Part shown: positions 1 to 6,511 of the stretch, in pieces
How positions within the stretch are numbered: position 1 is the first letter of the stretch
Layout of the letters: the number at the start of each line of letters is the position of its first letter
Source of the DNA: an uncultured Burkholderiaceae bacterium
Lineage (GTDB): Bacteria; Pseudomonadota; Gammaproteobacteria; Burkholderiales; Burkholderiaceae
Assembly (NCBI GenBank): GCA_937871985.1
Contig: CALMPB010000447.1
Coordinates: forward strand, 1-7,170
DNA: 7,170 nt
Direction of reading: 5' to 3'
The notes under the pieces: generated by a model
Seen by the model: the letters and a program-made list of their open reading frames with translations, nothing else
The model's database searches: none
What the model was told of the DNA's origin: nothing
Program-made: the position numbers and the translations under genes

Positions 1-732
1 CTGCGCGAGCCGCGGACCAATGGACTTCACCGCCGGGTCATCTATCCGCAGTCCACCGCTTCGCTCCTGGACGATAGCGGTCTCGCAAACGAGATCGTCG
101 ACGACGTCAGGCACGAGCAGAGTCGGCCACTCAGCGAAGGCCACCGCGAACCGTTTGATGTTTTGCGCTTCCCGGCGGAAATCGATCTCCTTGTAAAGGT
201 TGCTCCAGATCTCGTCGATGACGCGCAGAGGTTGATAGTGCCGCAGCCGCGGCGCGAGCATGAGGGCGATGCGCGTCAACCATGTGAGGGCACGCATATC
301 ACGGTCGATCTTCTGCTTGATGCCGGCACGACGAACCTTGACGATGACGTCCCGTCCGTCGTGGAGGCGTGCCGTATGGACTTGCGCGATGGACGCCGCA
401 GCGAGGGGAGTGGCATCGAATTCGGCAAACAACTCGTTGACGTGACGACTCAGGCCGCGTTCGATCTCCTCAATTGCTTCCTTCGCTGGGAACGGCGCCA
501 CGTGATCCTGCAGAGCCTGGAGGGCCTCAATATAGGCATCGGGGAGCACATCGCGACGCATGCTCAGCGCCTGGCCGAGTTTTATGAACGTTGTACCCAG
601 CCGCTCAAGGCTAAGGCGCAGCCGCTCGGGCGCCTGCGGAACCGATCGGGACAGGCCAAGTCGGCCCACGGCGCCATCCCACATGAAGCGGAGCACTTCT
701 AACGTGATGCGGAAGAGTCGGAAGATGGGCAT
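1..732 (-). CDS. AarF/UbiB (ABC1) family atypical protein kinase, 3' end cut by window
   Basis: The first 244 residues of an ABC1/ADCK/UbiB-family protein can be read; the reading frame is open to base 1, so the C-terminal half lies outside. Seen in sequence: the family-specific KxGQ motif (FIKLGQ, K51-Q54) followed by the SMRRDVLP stretch; the alanine-rich nucleotide loop AAASIAQVH (about 111-119), which replaces the usual Gly-rich loop; the VIVKV lysine (K132); and the ExD motif in KEIDFRREAQN (E182, D184). The catalytic and metal-binding residues of the C-lobe are beyond the window. Family members support ubiquinone biosynthesis or membrane lipid homeostasis as ATPase/kinase-like proteins on the inner membrane. 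The start at 732 has GGACGG five bases upstream and gives a natural N-terminus (MPIFRLFRITLEVLRF). This may be a paralogue rather than the housekeeping ubiB, because its neighbours are not ubiquinone genes; the segment around VQERSGG also departs from the usual VMEY/G pattern. Family assignment is secure, exact role is not. Confidence 0.9.
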   Translation of the reverse strand, partial: MPIFRLFRITLEVLRFMWDGAVGRLGLSRSVPQAPERLRLSLERLGTTFIKLGQALSMRRDVLPDAYIEALQALQDHVAPFPAKEAIEEIERGLSRHVNELFAEFDATPLAAASIAQVHTARLHDGRDVIVKVRRAGIKQKIDRDMRALTWLTRIALMLAPRLRHYQPLRVIDEIWSNLYKEIDFRREAQNIKRFAVAFAEWPTLLVPDVVDDLVCETAIVQERSGGLRIDDPAVKSIGPRLAQ

Positions 733-816
733 CAAAGCCGTCCGAAACGCATGAGATTTTGTCAACTTACCGCAAAGGGCCAGACATGCGAGTCGAACTG
801 TCCGAGCGACTTGTAA

Positions 817-850
817 GCGGCGCGGCTATGCAGAAGCAAGGCCGCGCCGC
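817..850 (-). terminator. Strong GC-rich stem-loop between the beta-propeller and UbiB-like genes
   Basis: GCGGCGCGGC (817-826) and GCCGCGCCGC (841-850) form a perfect 10-bp inverted repeat around a 14-base loop. It lies 24 bases past the stop of the beta-propeller gene and 84 bases before the start of the UbiB-like gene. No U-tract follows it on the minus strand (TTACAAGTCG comes next), so it is not a textbook intrinsic terminator. It could end or attenuate transcription, or protect the 3' end of the upstream message. Confidence 0.45.
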
Positions 851-874
851 CGCACTGTCAGCAGAGCGTTGTTG

Positions 875-1990
875 TCATGAATTGCCAGAGAGGACAGCAA
901 TTCCGTTCGGGCCCTTGCCGACAGGAATGGTCCGGACGACGGCCTGGGCGGCAGTGTCGATCACCGAGACGCTGTTGTCCTTGATGTTCGTGATGTAAGC
1001 GAACCGTCCGTCCTTGGCGATAGTGACGCCGTGGGCGCCGGCGCCGACGCCAAGCGTCTTCACGACTTTGTTTCCGGCCACGTCGATGATCGAGACCCTA
1101 TTGTCGGGGTCGATATCGCTTCCTTGATCGGCGACGTAGACGAACTGTCCGTCCGGCGTCGCATAGACCTGGATCGGGTTACGGCCGACGGCGACCTTGG
1201 CCACCACCTGCCGGGCGACGCGATCAATCACCGCGACCTGGTTTTCGTCCCGAAGGGAAACATAGACGCGTGTTCCGTCCGGCGTGAAGCCGACCTGAAC
1301 CGGCGCCTTGCCGACCGGGATGCGAGCCGACTCTGCAAGGCTCGCTACGTCGATGACGGAAACCGATCCATCCTCGACGTTAGCGACGAAAAGTTCCTTC
1401 CCGTCAGGGCTGAGCCGCAGCCCGTGGGGGTAGCGGCCAGTTGGAATTGTTTTCACCACCTTAAGCGCAGACAGATCGACCACGGAAACCGTGTTCGATT
1501 CCGAATCGGTTACGAAGACCCGTTTCCCATCCTGGTCAGGAATGACATGGGCCGGATGGTGCCCGACGTCGATCACCGCGATAGGCCCCTCATCGATGGC
1601 GTCCAATTTTAGGACCGCCAAACGTCCACCCGGTTCCGATGTATTCTCGGCCATGGCCATCTTCATCTTGGAACCGGTGGCTTGGCCAGACATGGACATC
1701 TCGCTCTCTTGGCCGGCACCAACAACAAAGACGAACCCCGCCCGGGCACTGACATCGACGTTGTGCGGCATCAGCGGTAAGGTCACGGATTGTACCTTGC
1801 CTGACTCGAGATCGATGCGACTGAGGCTTCCGCCTCCTTCGTTAGCGGTAAAGACTGAACCCGGGCCGAGATTCGGTTCCGCCGCGAGGGTTTGCGACAG
1901 GCCCACGCCGGCAGCCGCCGCGATGGCGAGCCCGATAAACGCGCGCGAAACCACCGGCGCCGCGCGCGACGCCATATTGATCAGTGACAT
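875..1990 (-). CDS. Exported seven-bladed YVTN-family beta-propeller protein with a Met-rich loop
   Basis: A 371-residue protein predicted to be exported. A signal peptide covers about residues 1-37 (hydrophobic run AFIGLAIAAAAGVGL, likely cleavage after LAA37). The mature part is seven repeats of about 40 residues of the YVTN type, each with a P-x-x-V/G entry, an xDG turn, a V-Y/F-V strand and a V-S-V-I-D strand (for example 149-185, 188-227, 231-269, 317-358). The last strand (KGPNGIAVL) and the first (SVFTANEG) can close the ring. Blade 2 is interrupted at about residues 95-118 by a loop with MSM and MKMAM motifs (M98, M100, M109, M111, M113), an arrangement found in Cu(I)-binding periplasmic proteins. 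Start chosen at 1990 because GGAG (1998-2001) lies seven bases upstream and the signal peptide begins there; the open frame extends to 2179 but would run into the preceding gene. YVTN propellers are binding scaffolds without a single common function; a metal-related role here is inference. Confidence 0.88.
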   Translation of the reverse strand: MSLINMASRAAPVVSRAFIGLAIAAAAGVGLSQTLAAEPNLGPGSVFTANEGGGSLSRIDLESGKVQSVTLPLMPHNVDVSARAGFVFVVGAGQESEMSMSGQATGSKMKMAMAENTSEPGGRLAVLKLDAIDEGPIAVIDVGHHPAHVIPDQDGKRVFVTDSESNTVSVVDLSALKVVKTIPTGRYPHGLRLSPDGKELFVANVEDGSVSVIDVASLAESARIPVGKAPVQVGFTPDGTRVYVSLRDENQVAVIDRVARQVVAKVAVGRNPIQVYATPDGQFVYVADQGSDIDPDNRVSIIDVAGNKVVKTLGVGAGAHGVTIAKDGRFAYITNIKDNSVSVIDTAAQAVVRTIPVGKGPNGIAVLSGNS

Positions 1991-2046
1991 GACAATTCTC
2001 CACATATTAGGTTTTCGATAAATGCCGAAGGCGCAGTGACGAAGTT

Positions 2047-2442
2047 CTACGCGTGGAGAATGGGGGGCGGCAGCGGCGGTGGAATAGCGAGCGAAATCAA
2101 AGAGCCGGTGAGGCCAGCCCAAGCCATCCGGCCTGCAACTTTCTGTGGGAGGGCAGATGTCATTGGCTCCACCCCGCACAAGCTACAGCCTCCGGCGCTG
2201 CAGCCGGCAATTTGGCGATGGTCATGCTGCCCTGACGGATAGCCTCCCGGAACATGCTGACCGAAAGAGTCTCTGTTAGCCTGATTGAGAACCACGTACC
2301 ATTCCGTGCTCTTCAAGGGCCCGTTCTTGATCGGCTCAATTTGGAGCACGGCTGTCAGAGTGAACACCGCCGCCAACACGGCGACGGCCCAGCGCCTTGC
2401 TCCAACTCTCGCTTTCCATTTCTCGAACGATCGCAGGATCAT
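2047..2442 (-). CDS. Small membrane-anchored protein with a Cys cluster, DUF2946-like architecture
   Basis: A 131-residue protein not recognised with certainty. Visible: a basic N-terminus (EKWKARVGARR), a hydrophobic helix at about 18-34 that could be an uncleaved anchor or a signal sequence, a hydrophilic middle with HDH (73-75) followed by CSAGGCSLC (C81, C86, C89) and M94, then a second hydrophobic stretch (about 106-119) ending in a proline-rich tail (PPPLPPP). An N-terminal helix, a CxxC-type cluster after a His-containing segment and a Pro-rich hydrophobic end resemble DUF2946 proteins, which often sit in copper or heavy-metal regions; this match is from memory and tentative. The ATG at 2442 has no good Shine-Dalgarno (only CGAAAG nearby), but no other in-frame ATG lies before the hydrophobic helix. 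It ends 56 bases before the propeller gene. The gene's reality is supported by the sensible topology and the lack of a better frame. Confidence 0.65.
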   Translation of the reverse strand: MILRSFEKWKARVGARRWAVAVLAAVFTLTAVLQIEPIKNGPLKSTEWYVVLNQANRDSFGQHVPGGYPSGQHDHRQIAGCSAGGCSLCGVEPMTSALPQKVAGRMAWAGLTGSLISLAIPPPLPPPILHA

Positions 2443-2576
2443 GACTTTCGGTTATCAACATGCCATCGAGGCCGACCCTTGTTGACGCGTTGTCGGTCTC
2501 AAGCTTCAGACTAGACAGTGGTCTCTAATGAGAGGGGCTTCTTTGCTGCAGAACAACGTTGGCGCAGAATTCGGGT

Positions 2577-2604
2577 GGCAGGCGCTGCTATGTCACTGCC
2601 TGCC
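2577..2604 (-). other. Stem-loop just past the YtkA-like gene
   Basis: GGCAGGC (2577-2583) and GCCTGCC (2598-2604) are a perfect 7-bp inverted repeat with a 14-base loop, beginning 10 bases beyond the stop of the gene at 2615-3166. No T-run follows on the minus strand, so it may be a weak terminator, a 3' end stabiliser or chance. Confidence 0.3.
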
Positions 2605-2614
2605 GTGCAAGGAC

Positions 2615-3166
2615 CTAATGTTGGTACGTGAAGCTGACTCGCGCGGGCGCGGGGCGTCCCGGAACACTGACGTCGACCGCGATGTCATAGCGGTCATTAC
2701 CGGGCAGGTCGACAAAGCCACCATAGGTCACGGTCCCGGCGATCGCCATCGGCTCAAGTTCCAGGCTGTTTTGTCCAACATGTCCCAGTCCCGATACCGT
2801 TGCAGTCACCTTGGCGTTCTCGATACGCGCGCCCGTCGCGGCCTCGAAGACCGCAATGATGATGTGATATTCATGCGTACCGCGCGGGGGGCCGCCATGC
2901 ATGGTAGCCTCCGGGTGGCTCTCAAGATGACCACGCGCAATTGCCGCCGGCAAGACTCCCAGATAGACGCCTAACCCCTGTGCCACCTTGTAGTTTTCAT
3001 TTTCCTCGGCAGAAGCCGGGGTGAACCAAAAGGCTGCCAGCCAGAGCGTAGTCGCCAGAACCACGAAGAGGCTCCGCCACAATTCGGGCCTCGCTGCTAC
3101 CGCCTGTGCTCCCCAAATCCGGTCAGGCGATACTGTGGCGACTGTGTTACGCGTCGTGTAAAACAT
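2615..3166 (-). CDS. Exported Ig-like protein resembling YtkA/FixH-type domains
   Basis: A 183-residue protein with an unusually long N-region (about 30 residues), a hydrophobic core (RSLFVVLATTLWLAAFWFTP, 31-50) and a likely signal peptidase I site after ASA53, so it is predicted to be periplasmic. The mature part has a His-containing stretch (H80, H84, H90, with MHGG), then a beta-rich domain from about 97 to 183: THEYHIIIAVFEAATGARI, NAKVTATVSGLGH, and a closing YDIAVDVSVPG strand ending VSFTYQH. The order of a strand with 'G-x-x-I-x-x-A-x-V', a mid-domain Gly/His turn and a final 'Y-D-I-x-V' strand is what YtkA-like and FixH-like Ig folds show; these occur in copper or cytochrome oxidase-linked loci. 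The assignment is by pattern only. Start supported by GGAG seven bases upstream of the ATG at 3166. It follows ftsH after a 143-base gap holding only short GC hairpins. Confidence 0.75.
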   Translation of the reverse strand: MFYTTRNTVATVSPDRIWGAQAVAARPELWRSLFVVLATTLWLAAFWFTPASAEENENYKVAQGLGVYLGVLPAAIARGHLESHPEATMHGGPPRGTHEYHIIIAVFEAATGARIENAKVTATVSGLGHVGQNSLELEPMAIAGTVTYGGFVDLPGNDRYDIAVDVSVPGRPAPARVSFTYQH

Positions 3167-3309
3167 TGTCGTTCTCCATGCTCAAGCAATGTTGTCGTGG
3201 GCGGAGCCAGAGCCGCTTGGGCGGCCAGCTTGTGGCCCGAAGGAGTCGAGTGGAAGTGGCCGCGAGATAGCGGCGCCCACCCAGATCCAGTATTTATCCA
3301 AGGGCTTCA

Positions 3310-5199
3310 TCACGAGATCGAGCTCATGGCGGCAAGACCCGGGCCGACCTTGGGCATCTTCTTGGGTATGTCAGTTCGCGTGAGCTTCCCGGCGACCATG
3401 GCCAATTCCGCGGCCGAGAATGTCTCCTTCGCGAGCAAGTCCTCTGCCGCCTGGCTAAGCAGGGCGCGATTGGTCGTCAGGACGGTGATAGCCATGTGAA
3501 AGGCGCTGTCGATCAGCCCGCGCACAGCGGCATCGATGGCTGCGGCCGTCTGCTCGCCGTACCGGCGTGGGCGCCAATCGGCACCCTCAGGGCCTCCCAG
3601 AAGCGGGGCGGCCTCTGGCTCATAGGCGACCTGGCCCAGCGCCTCATCCATACCGAAGCGCACCACCATACTTCGGGCTATTTCAGTGGCTTTGCCGAGA
3701 TCGTCGGCGGCGCCGGTCGACACCTCATCGAAGATCAGGGTTTCCGCCGCCCGGCCGCCCAGCAGCACAGTCATGCGATTCATGAGTTCAGCGCGATTCA
3801 TCAAAAAGCGGTCTTCGAGGGGTCTTTGAAGCGTATAGCCGAGCGCCGCGATGCCGCGCGGGATGATCGAGACTTTCTGGACGGGGTCGACGCCAGGTAA
3901 AGCCATCGCCACCAGGGCGTGGCCCATCTCGTGGTGGGCGACTATTTCTCGCTCGTGGGGATTCAGCAGTCGATTGCGCTTCTCAAGTCCGGCGACGATG
4001 CGCTCGATTGCCTGGGTGAAGTCTTCAAGTGTCACGCTCTCGGCGTCTCGCCGCGTGGCCAGAAGAGCGGCCTCGTTGACGAGGTTCGCGAGATCGGCGC
4101 CCGTAAAGCCCGGCGTGAGCGCGGCGATGTCCTCGACCGGAACGCCCGAGGCGAGCTTGATCTTTTGCAAGTGCACCAGGAGAATGTCGGCGCGCCCTTT
4201 CTTGTCCGGCCGGTCGACAAGCACTTGCCGATCGAAGCGACCGGCGCGAAGCAGCGCCGGGTCGAGAATCTCCGGCCTGTTAGTCGCGGCCAGCAGGACG
4301 ACGCCAACACTCGAATCGAAGCCATCCATTTCGGTCAGGAGCTGATTGAGGGTCTGCTCCTTTTCGTCATGGCCGCCGCCGCCCAGAACAGAGCTGCCGC
4401 GGGCACGGCCAAGCGCATCGAGTTCATCAATGAAGATGATGGCCGGTGCGTGCTGGCGCGCCTGCTGGAAGAGGTCACGCACGCGGGCGGCACCCACGCC
4501 AACGAACATCTCGACAAACTCGGAGCCTGAAATGGAGAAGAAGCCAACACCCGCCTCCCCCGCGACGGCACGGGCGAGCAACGTCTTGCCCGTGCCCGGT
4601 GGACCGACCAGCAGCACGCCCTTCGGCACGTGCGCGCCCAGCCTGCCATAGCTTTTCGGATCCTTGAGAAACGAGACGACCTCCTTCAGCTCGTCTTTCG
4701 CCTCATCGACTCCCGCCGCATCGGCGAAACTGGTCTTGATGTCTTTCTCGACAAAGATCTTGGCCTTGCTCTTGCCAATCGACATCATGCCGCCCATTCC
4801 CTGTCCCCCGGCCATCGGCCGGATGAGAAACATCCAGAGCAGCACAAAGCCGAGGGTGGGTATCAGCCAGCCCAAAACGGTCTGAAGGAAACCCGGAGCC
4901 GCCTCCCCTGAGAACGTCAGATTGCCCTTCGCAAGTGTCTGCGCGAGGCCGGGATCAACGCGGTTTGTGACAAAGTGCGGAACAGCCTTGTCGACCGGCG
5001 CTTTGTAGGTGCCGGAGATCTGGCCGGGCCCGATCACGAGATCGGTGACCTTGCCCTGATCGGCGAGTTGCTGGAACTCGCTGTAGGGAATCGCCTTGAT
5101 GTGCGTCGGCTGGAACAGGAAGTCCTGAATCAACAACACCGCGACAAAGGCGATGATAACGTACCAGAAATTGATCTGGTGCTCGCGCTTGATCTCCAT
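3310..5199 (-). CDS. ftsH: ATP-dependent zinc metalloprotease FtsH (AAA+ membrane protease)
   Basis: A 629-residue FtsH, the usual length for the family, which extracts and degrades misfolded or regulatory membrane proteins as a hexamer in the inner membrane. In order: first membrane helix (about 12-28), periplasmic domain (about 30-105), second helix (about 106-126), then the AAA+ module with Walker A GPPGTGKT (199-206), pore loop MFVGVGAAR (231-239), Walker B IIFIDE (254-259), and the second region of homology with arginine fingers (ATNRPE to RFDR, R321 and R324). The M41 protease domain carries HEMGH (423-427) and a probable third zinc ligand in TGAADD (D500). All catalytic residues are present, so it should be active. 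HEMGH replaces the commoner HEAGH, and the C-terminal tail (600-629) is short. GGAGGAGACC directly precedes the ATG, a near-perfect ribosome site. It starts 12 bases after the methyltransferase gene, so the two are probably co-transcribed. The setting suggests an accessory copy rather than the housekeeping gene, which usually follows tilS; the rest of the genome is not visible. Confidence 0.97.
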   Translation of the reverse strand: MEIKREHQINFWYVIIAFVAVLLIQDFLFQPTHIKAIPYSEFQQLADQGKVTDLVIGPGQISGTYKAPVDKAVPHFVTNRVDPGLAQTLAKGNLTFSGEAAPGFLQTVLGWLIPTLGFVLLWMFLIRPMAGGQGMGGMMSIGKSKAKIFVEKDIKTSFADAAGVDEAKDELKEVVSFLKDPKSYGRLGAHVPKGVLLVGPPGTGKTLLARAVAGEAGVGFFSISGSEFVEMFVGVGAARVRDLFQQARQHAPAIIFIDELDALGRARGSSVLGGGGHDEKEQTLNQLLTEMDGFDSSVGVVLLAATNRPEILDPALLRAGRFDRQVLVDRPDKKGRADILLVHLQKIKLASGVPVEDIAALTPGFTGADLANLVNEAALLATRRDAESVTLEDFTQAIERIVAGLEKRNRLLNPHEREIVAHHEMGHALVAMALPGVDPVQKVSIIPRGIAALGYTLQRPLEDRFLMNRAELMNRMTVLLGGRAAETLIFDEVSTGAADDLGKATEIARSMVVRFGMDEALGQVAYEPEAAPLLGGPEGADWRPRRYGEQTAAAIDAAVRGLIDSAFHMAITVLTTNRALLSQAAEDLLAKETFSAAELAMVAGKLTRTDIPKKMPKVGPGLAAMSSIS

Positions 5200-5211
5200 G
5201 GTCTCCTCCGA

Positions 5212-5886
5212 TCAGCGCTGGCCGGCCTGGCCGCGGTTGGGGCCGCCGGTGAGATCACGAAGGCGCGGGACGAAGCCCGGTACTTCACGCATATACCGCT
5301 CATACTCGCCTCCGAATTCAGCCCGCGTTTCGCGCTCCTCGATCCGGGCCAGGCGCACGTACATGAACACCAGAATTGGGAACATCGCCAGTGTGAGCAA
5401 GGTCGGCCATTGCAGCAGGAAGCCGAACATCACCAGGATAAAGCCGTCATACTGTGGATGCCGGACGTAGGAATAGACCCCCGTCGTGGCAAGCGTCCGG
5501 CGGCGCTGCGCGTCGTAGAGTACTTTCCAGCCGGCCGAGATCAGGACGAAGCCGCCGCCTATGAAGACGAAGCTCAGAATGTGGAACGGCCCGAAATGCG
5601 GGTTCGTTCGCCAGCCGAATAGTTCCTCAAGAAGATGCCCGCCATCATGCGAGAACCAATCGACGCCTGGGTATCGGCTCTGCAGCCAACCCGAGAGCAG
5701 ATAAATCGTCAGCGGGAAGCCATACATCTCGGTGAATAGCGCGATCAGAAAGGCGCTGAACGCGCCGAACGAGCGCCAGTCGCGTTTCGTCTGCGGCTTG
5801 AAGAAGCTAAACGCGAAGAAGATGAAAATCGCTGAGTTGATGACGACCAGCGACCATAGTCCATAGGCGGGAATGGTGTCGTTCAT
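5212..5886 (-). CDS. Isoprenylcysteine carboxyl methyltransferase (ICMT)-like integral membrane methyltransferase
   Basis: A 224-residue polytopic membrane protein with about five hydrophobic segments (roughly 10-29, 40-65, 100-120, 146-160, 162-178). The C-terminal part has the signature of the ICMT/PEMT-like membrane methyltransferase fold: TTGVYSYVRHPQYDGF (134-149), in which the RHP is an SAM-binding element, and EERETRAEFGGEYERYMREVPGFVPRL (183-209), the EE...FG..Y..Y...VP.F.P pattern. Family members transfer a methyl group from S-adenosylmethionine to small or lipid-linked substrates at the membrane; bacteria lack the CaaX-prenylated proteins that the eukaryotic enzyme uses, so the substrate is unknown. 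The ATG at 5886 follows a CTGGAGAAC ribosome site. It lies 26 bases after the DUF2933 gene and 12 bases before ftsH, consistent with one operon. A phospholipid or phenolic-compound methyltransferase of the same fold cannot be excluded. Confidence 0.88.
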   Translation of the reverse strand: MNDTIPAYGLWSLVVINSAIFIFFAFSFFKPQTKRDWRSFGAFSAFLIALFTEMYGFPLTIYLLSGWLQSRYPGVDWFSHDGGHLLEELFGWRTNPHFGPFHILSFVFIGGGFVLISAGWKVLYDAQRRRTLATTGVYSYVRHPQYDGFILVMFGFLLQWPTLLTLAMFPILVFMYVRLARIEERETRAEFGGEYERYMREVPGFVPRLRDLTGGPNRGQAGQR

Positions 5887-5912
5887 GATGGGTTCTCCAG
5901 ACGACTGTTGCC

Positions 5913-6212
5913 TCAGTGCTGATGCGGCGAATTCGGTCGATTGTCGGATGGGTTGTTCTCGGCGTCTCCATATCCGCCGTGCCCGCCGTGCCCGAAGTGC
6001 AGCAACGGGCAGGCCAGGAGGATGAGCCAGGGAAGCCAGGGAACGACGTGTGCCCGGTGCTCCAAAATCAGGAAAAAGGCGCCGATAGCGAGGAAGGCGA
6101 TCGTCACCAAGCCCGTCCTCGAGCTCCAGAAGCCGGTCGGTTTCGGCTCTCCCTCGTGGTTGGGCCGAGGCTCAACTTCATGATCGACCGGGAAATGACT
6201 GTGGTTGCTCAT
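5913..6212 (-). CDS. DUF2933-type small membrane protein with a C/H-rich end
   Basis: A 99-residue protein. After a hydrophilic, His- and Pro-containing start (1-28) there are two hydrophobic segments (about 33-50 and 57-70) joined by EHRAH, then ACPLLHFGHGGHGG (67-80) and a polar tail ending HQH. The combination 'E-H-R-x-H ... Y/W-L ... A-C-P-L-x-H-x-x-x-H-G-G-H-G' is the hallmark of DUF2933, a family of unknown function often found with copper-resistance and multicopper oxidase genes. C68, H72, H75 and H78 are possible metal ligands near the membrane surface. AAGGA lies eight bases before the ATG. Its ATG overlaps the TGA of the Cys/His-rich gene (ATGA), implying translational coupling. Function is unknown; the family call is from memory but fits closely. 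Confidence 0.85.
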   Translation of the reverse strand: MSNHSHFPVDHEVEPRPNHEGEPKPTGFWSSRTGLVTIAFLAIGAFFLILEHRAHVVPWLPWLILLACPLLHFGHGGHGGYGDAENNPSDNRPNSPHQH

Positions 6213-6451
6213 GGGTTAAGTCCTTTCTCAGGAGCGGATGCGCCGTCGGCGTTTTGGCTCGTTTTCGAGGCATGCGACCCGCCGCAACAACCCCTCTCAT
6301 GCTGGCGCGTGGGATTGGCGTGACTAGCTGCGTCATCGCAGCAGCCATGTCCGGCGTGCGCTTCATGTTCGTGCGAGTGATCTGCGGCGTGCCCGCAGCC
6401 ACATCCACCGGATGGGGTTACGCTTTGGTTGGTGGCTGTCTTTCTCGTCAT
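6209..6451 (-). CDS. Small Cys/His-rich protein, probable soluble metal binder
   Basis: An 80-residue protein with six Cys and nine His, no hydrophobic segment and no signal peptide, so probably cytoplasmic. Ligand clusters, numbered from the chosen start: CGCGH (17-21), H25, H27, H29, H32, H35, CC (37-38), then a looser H44, H51, CC (55-56) and H60. Such density resembles the metal-binding tails on P-type metal ATPases and CDF transporters, but here it stands alone with no transporter attached. Not assignable to a named family. Start chosen at 6451 because GGAG sits six bases upstream; an ATG at 6463 adds four residues (METK) and has GGCGGAG only three bases away. Its stop overlaps the start of the DUF2933 gene by four bases (ATGA), which strongly supports both frames. 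It follows the Cfa gene after about 50 bases. It may be a truncated relic of a transporter N-terminus, though the intact coupling argues against that. Confidence 0.75.
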   Translation of the reverse strand: MTRKTATNQSVTPSGGCGCGHAADHSHEHEAHAGHGCCDDAASHANPTRQHERGCCGGSHASKTSQNADGASAPEKGLNP

Positions 6452-6511
6452 TTTTGTCTCCATAATCTCCGCCGCTCATTGGGAGGCGCGGTTCCCATAA
6501 AATCCAGCCCT

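Noticed and set aside
163..702. A 179-codon plus-strand open frame
   Set aside because: It lies antisense to the UbiB-like gene, which carries clear family motifs on the minus strand; long antisense frames are common in GC-rich DNA and this one has no recognisable domain.
738..765. Possible promoter for the UbiB-like gene with a perfect TTGACA at 760-765 (minus strand)
   Set aside because: No -10 element is seen 16-18 bases downstream, and the transcription start would fall on or past the start codon.
1031..2021. Long plus-strand open frames opposite the beta-propeller
   Set aside because: They are antisense to regular YVTN repeats and show no domain of their own; their repeat-like look is the mirror of the propeller repeats.
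1991..2179. Longer N-terminus for the beta-propeller starting at 2179
   Set aside because: It would overlap the preceding gene, place 63 residues of no clear character before the signal peptide, and ignore the good GGAG site before 1990.
2505..2526. Short palindrome around AGAC/GTCT before the small Cys-cluster gene
   Set aside because: Only four base pairs are exact, and it matches no operator pattern for copper regulators that I can recognise.
3496..4651. Several open frames on both strands inside ftsH
   Set aside because: All are out-of-frame shadows of the AAA+ and protease domains, with skewed Arg/Ala/Ser composition.
6178..6408. A 76-codon minus-strand frame overlapping the Cys/His-rich and DUF2933 genes
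   Set aside because: It is in another frame across two genes that are linked by an ATGA overlap and have sensible ribosome sites.
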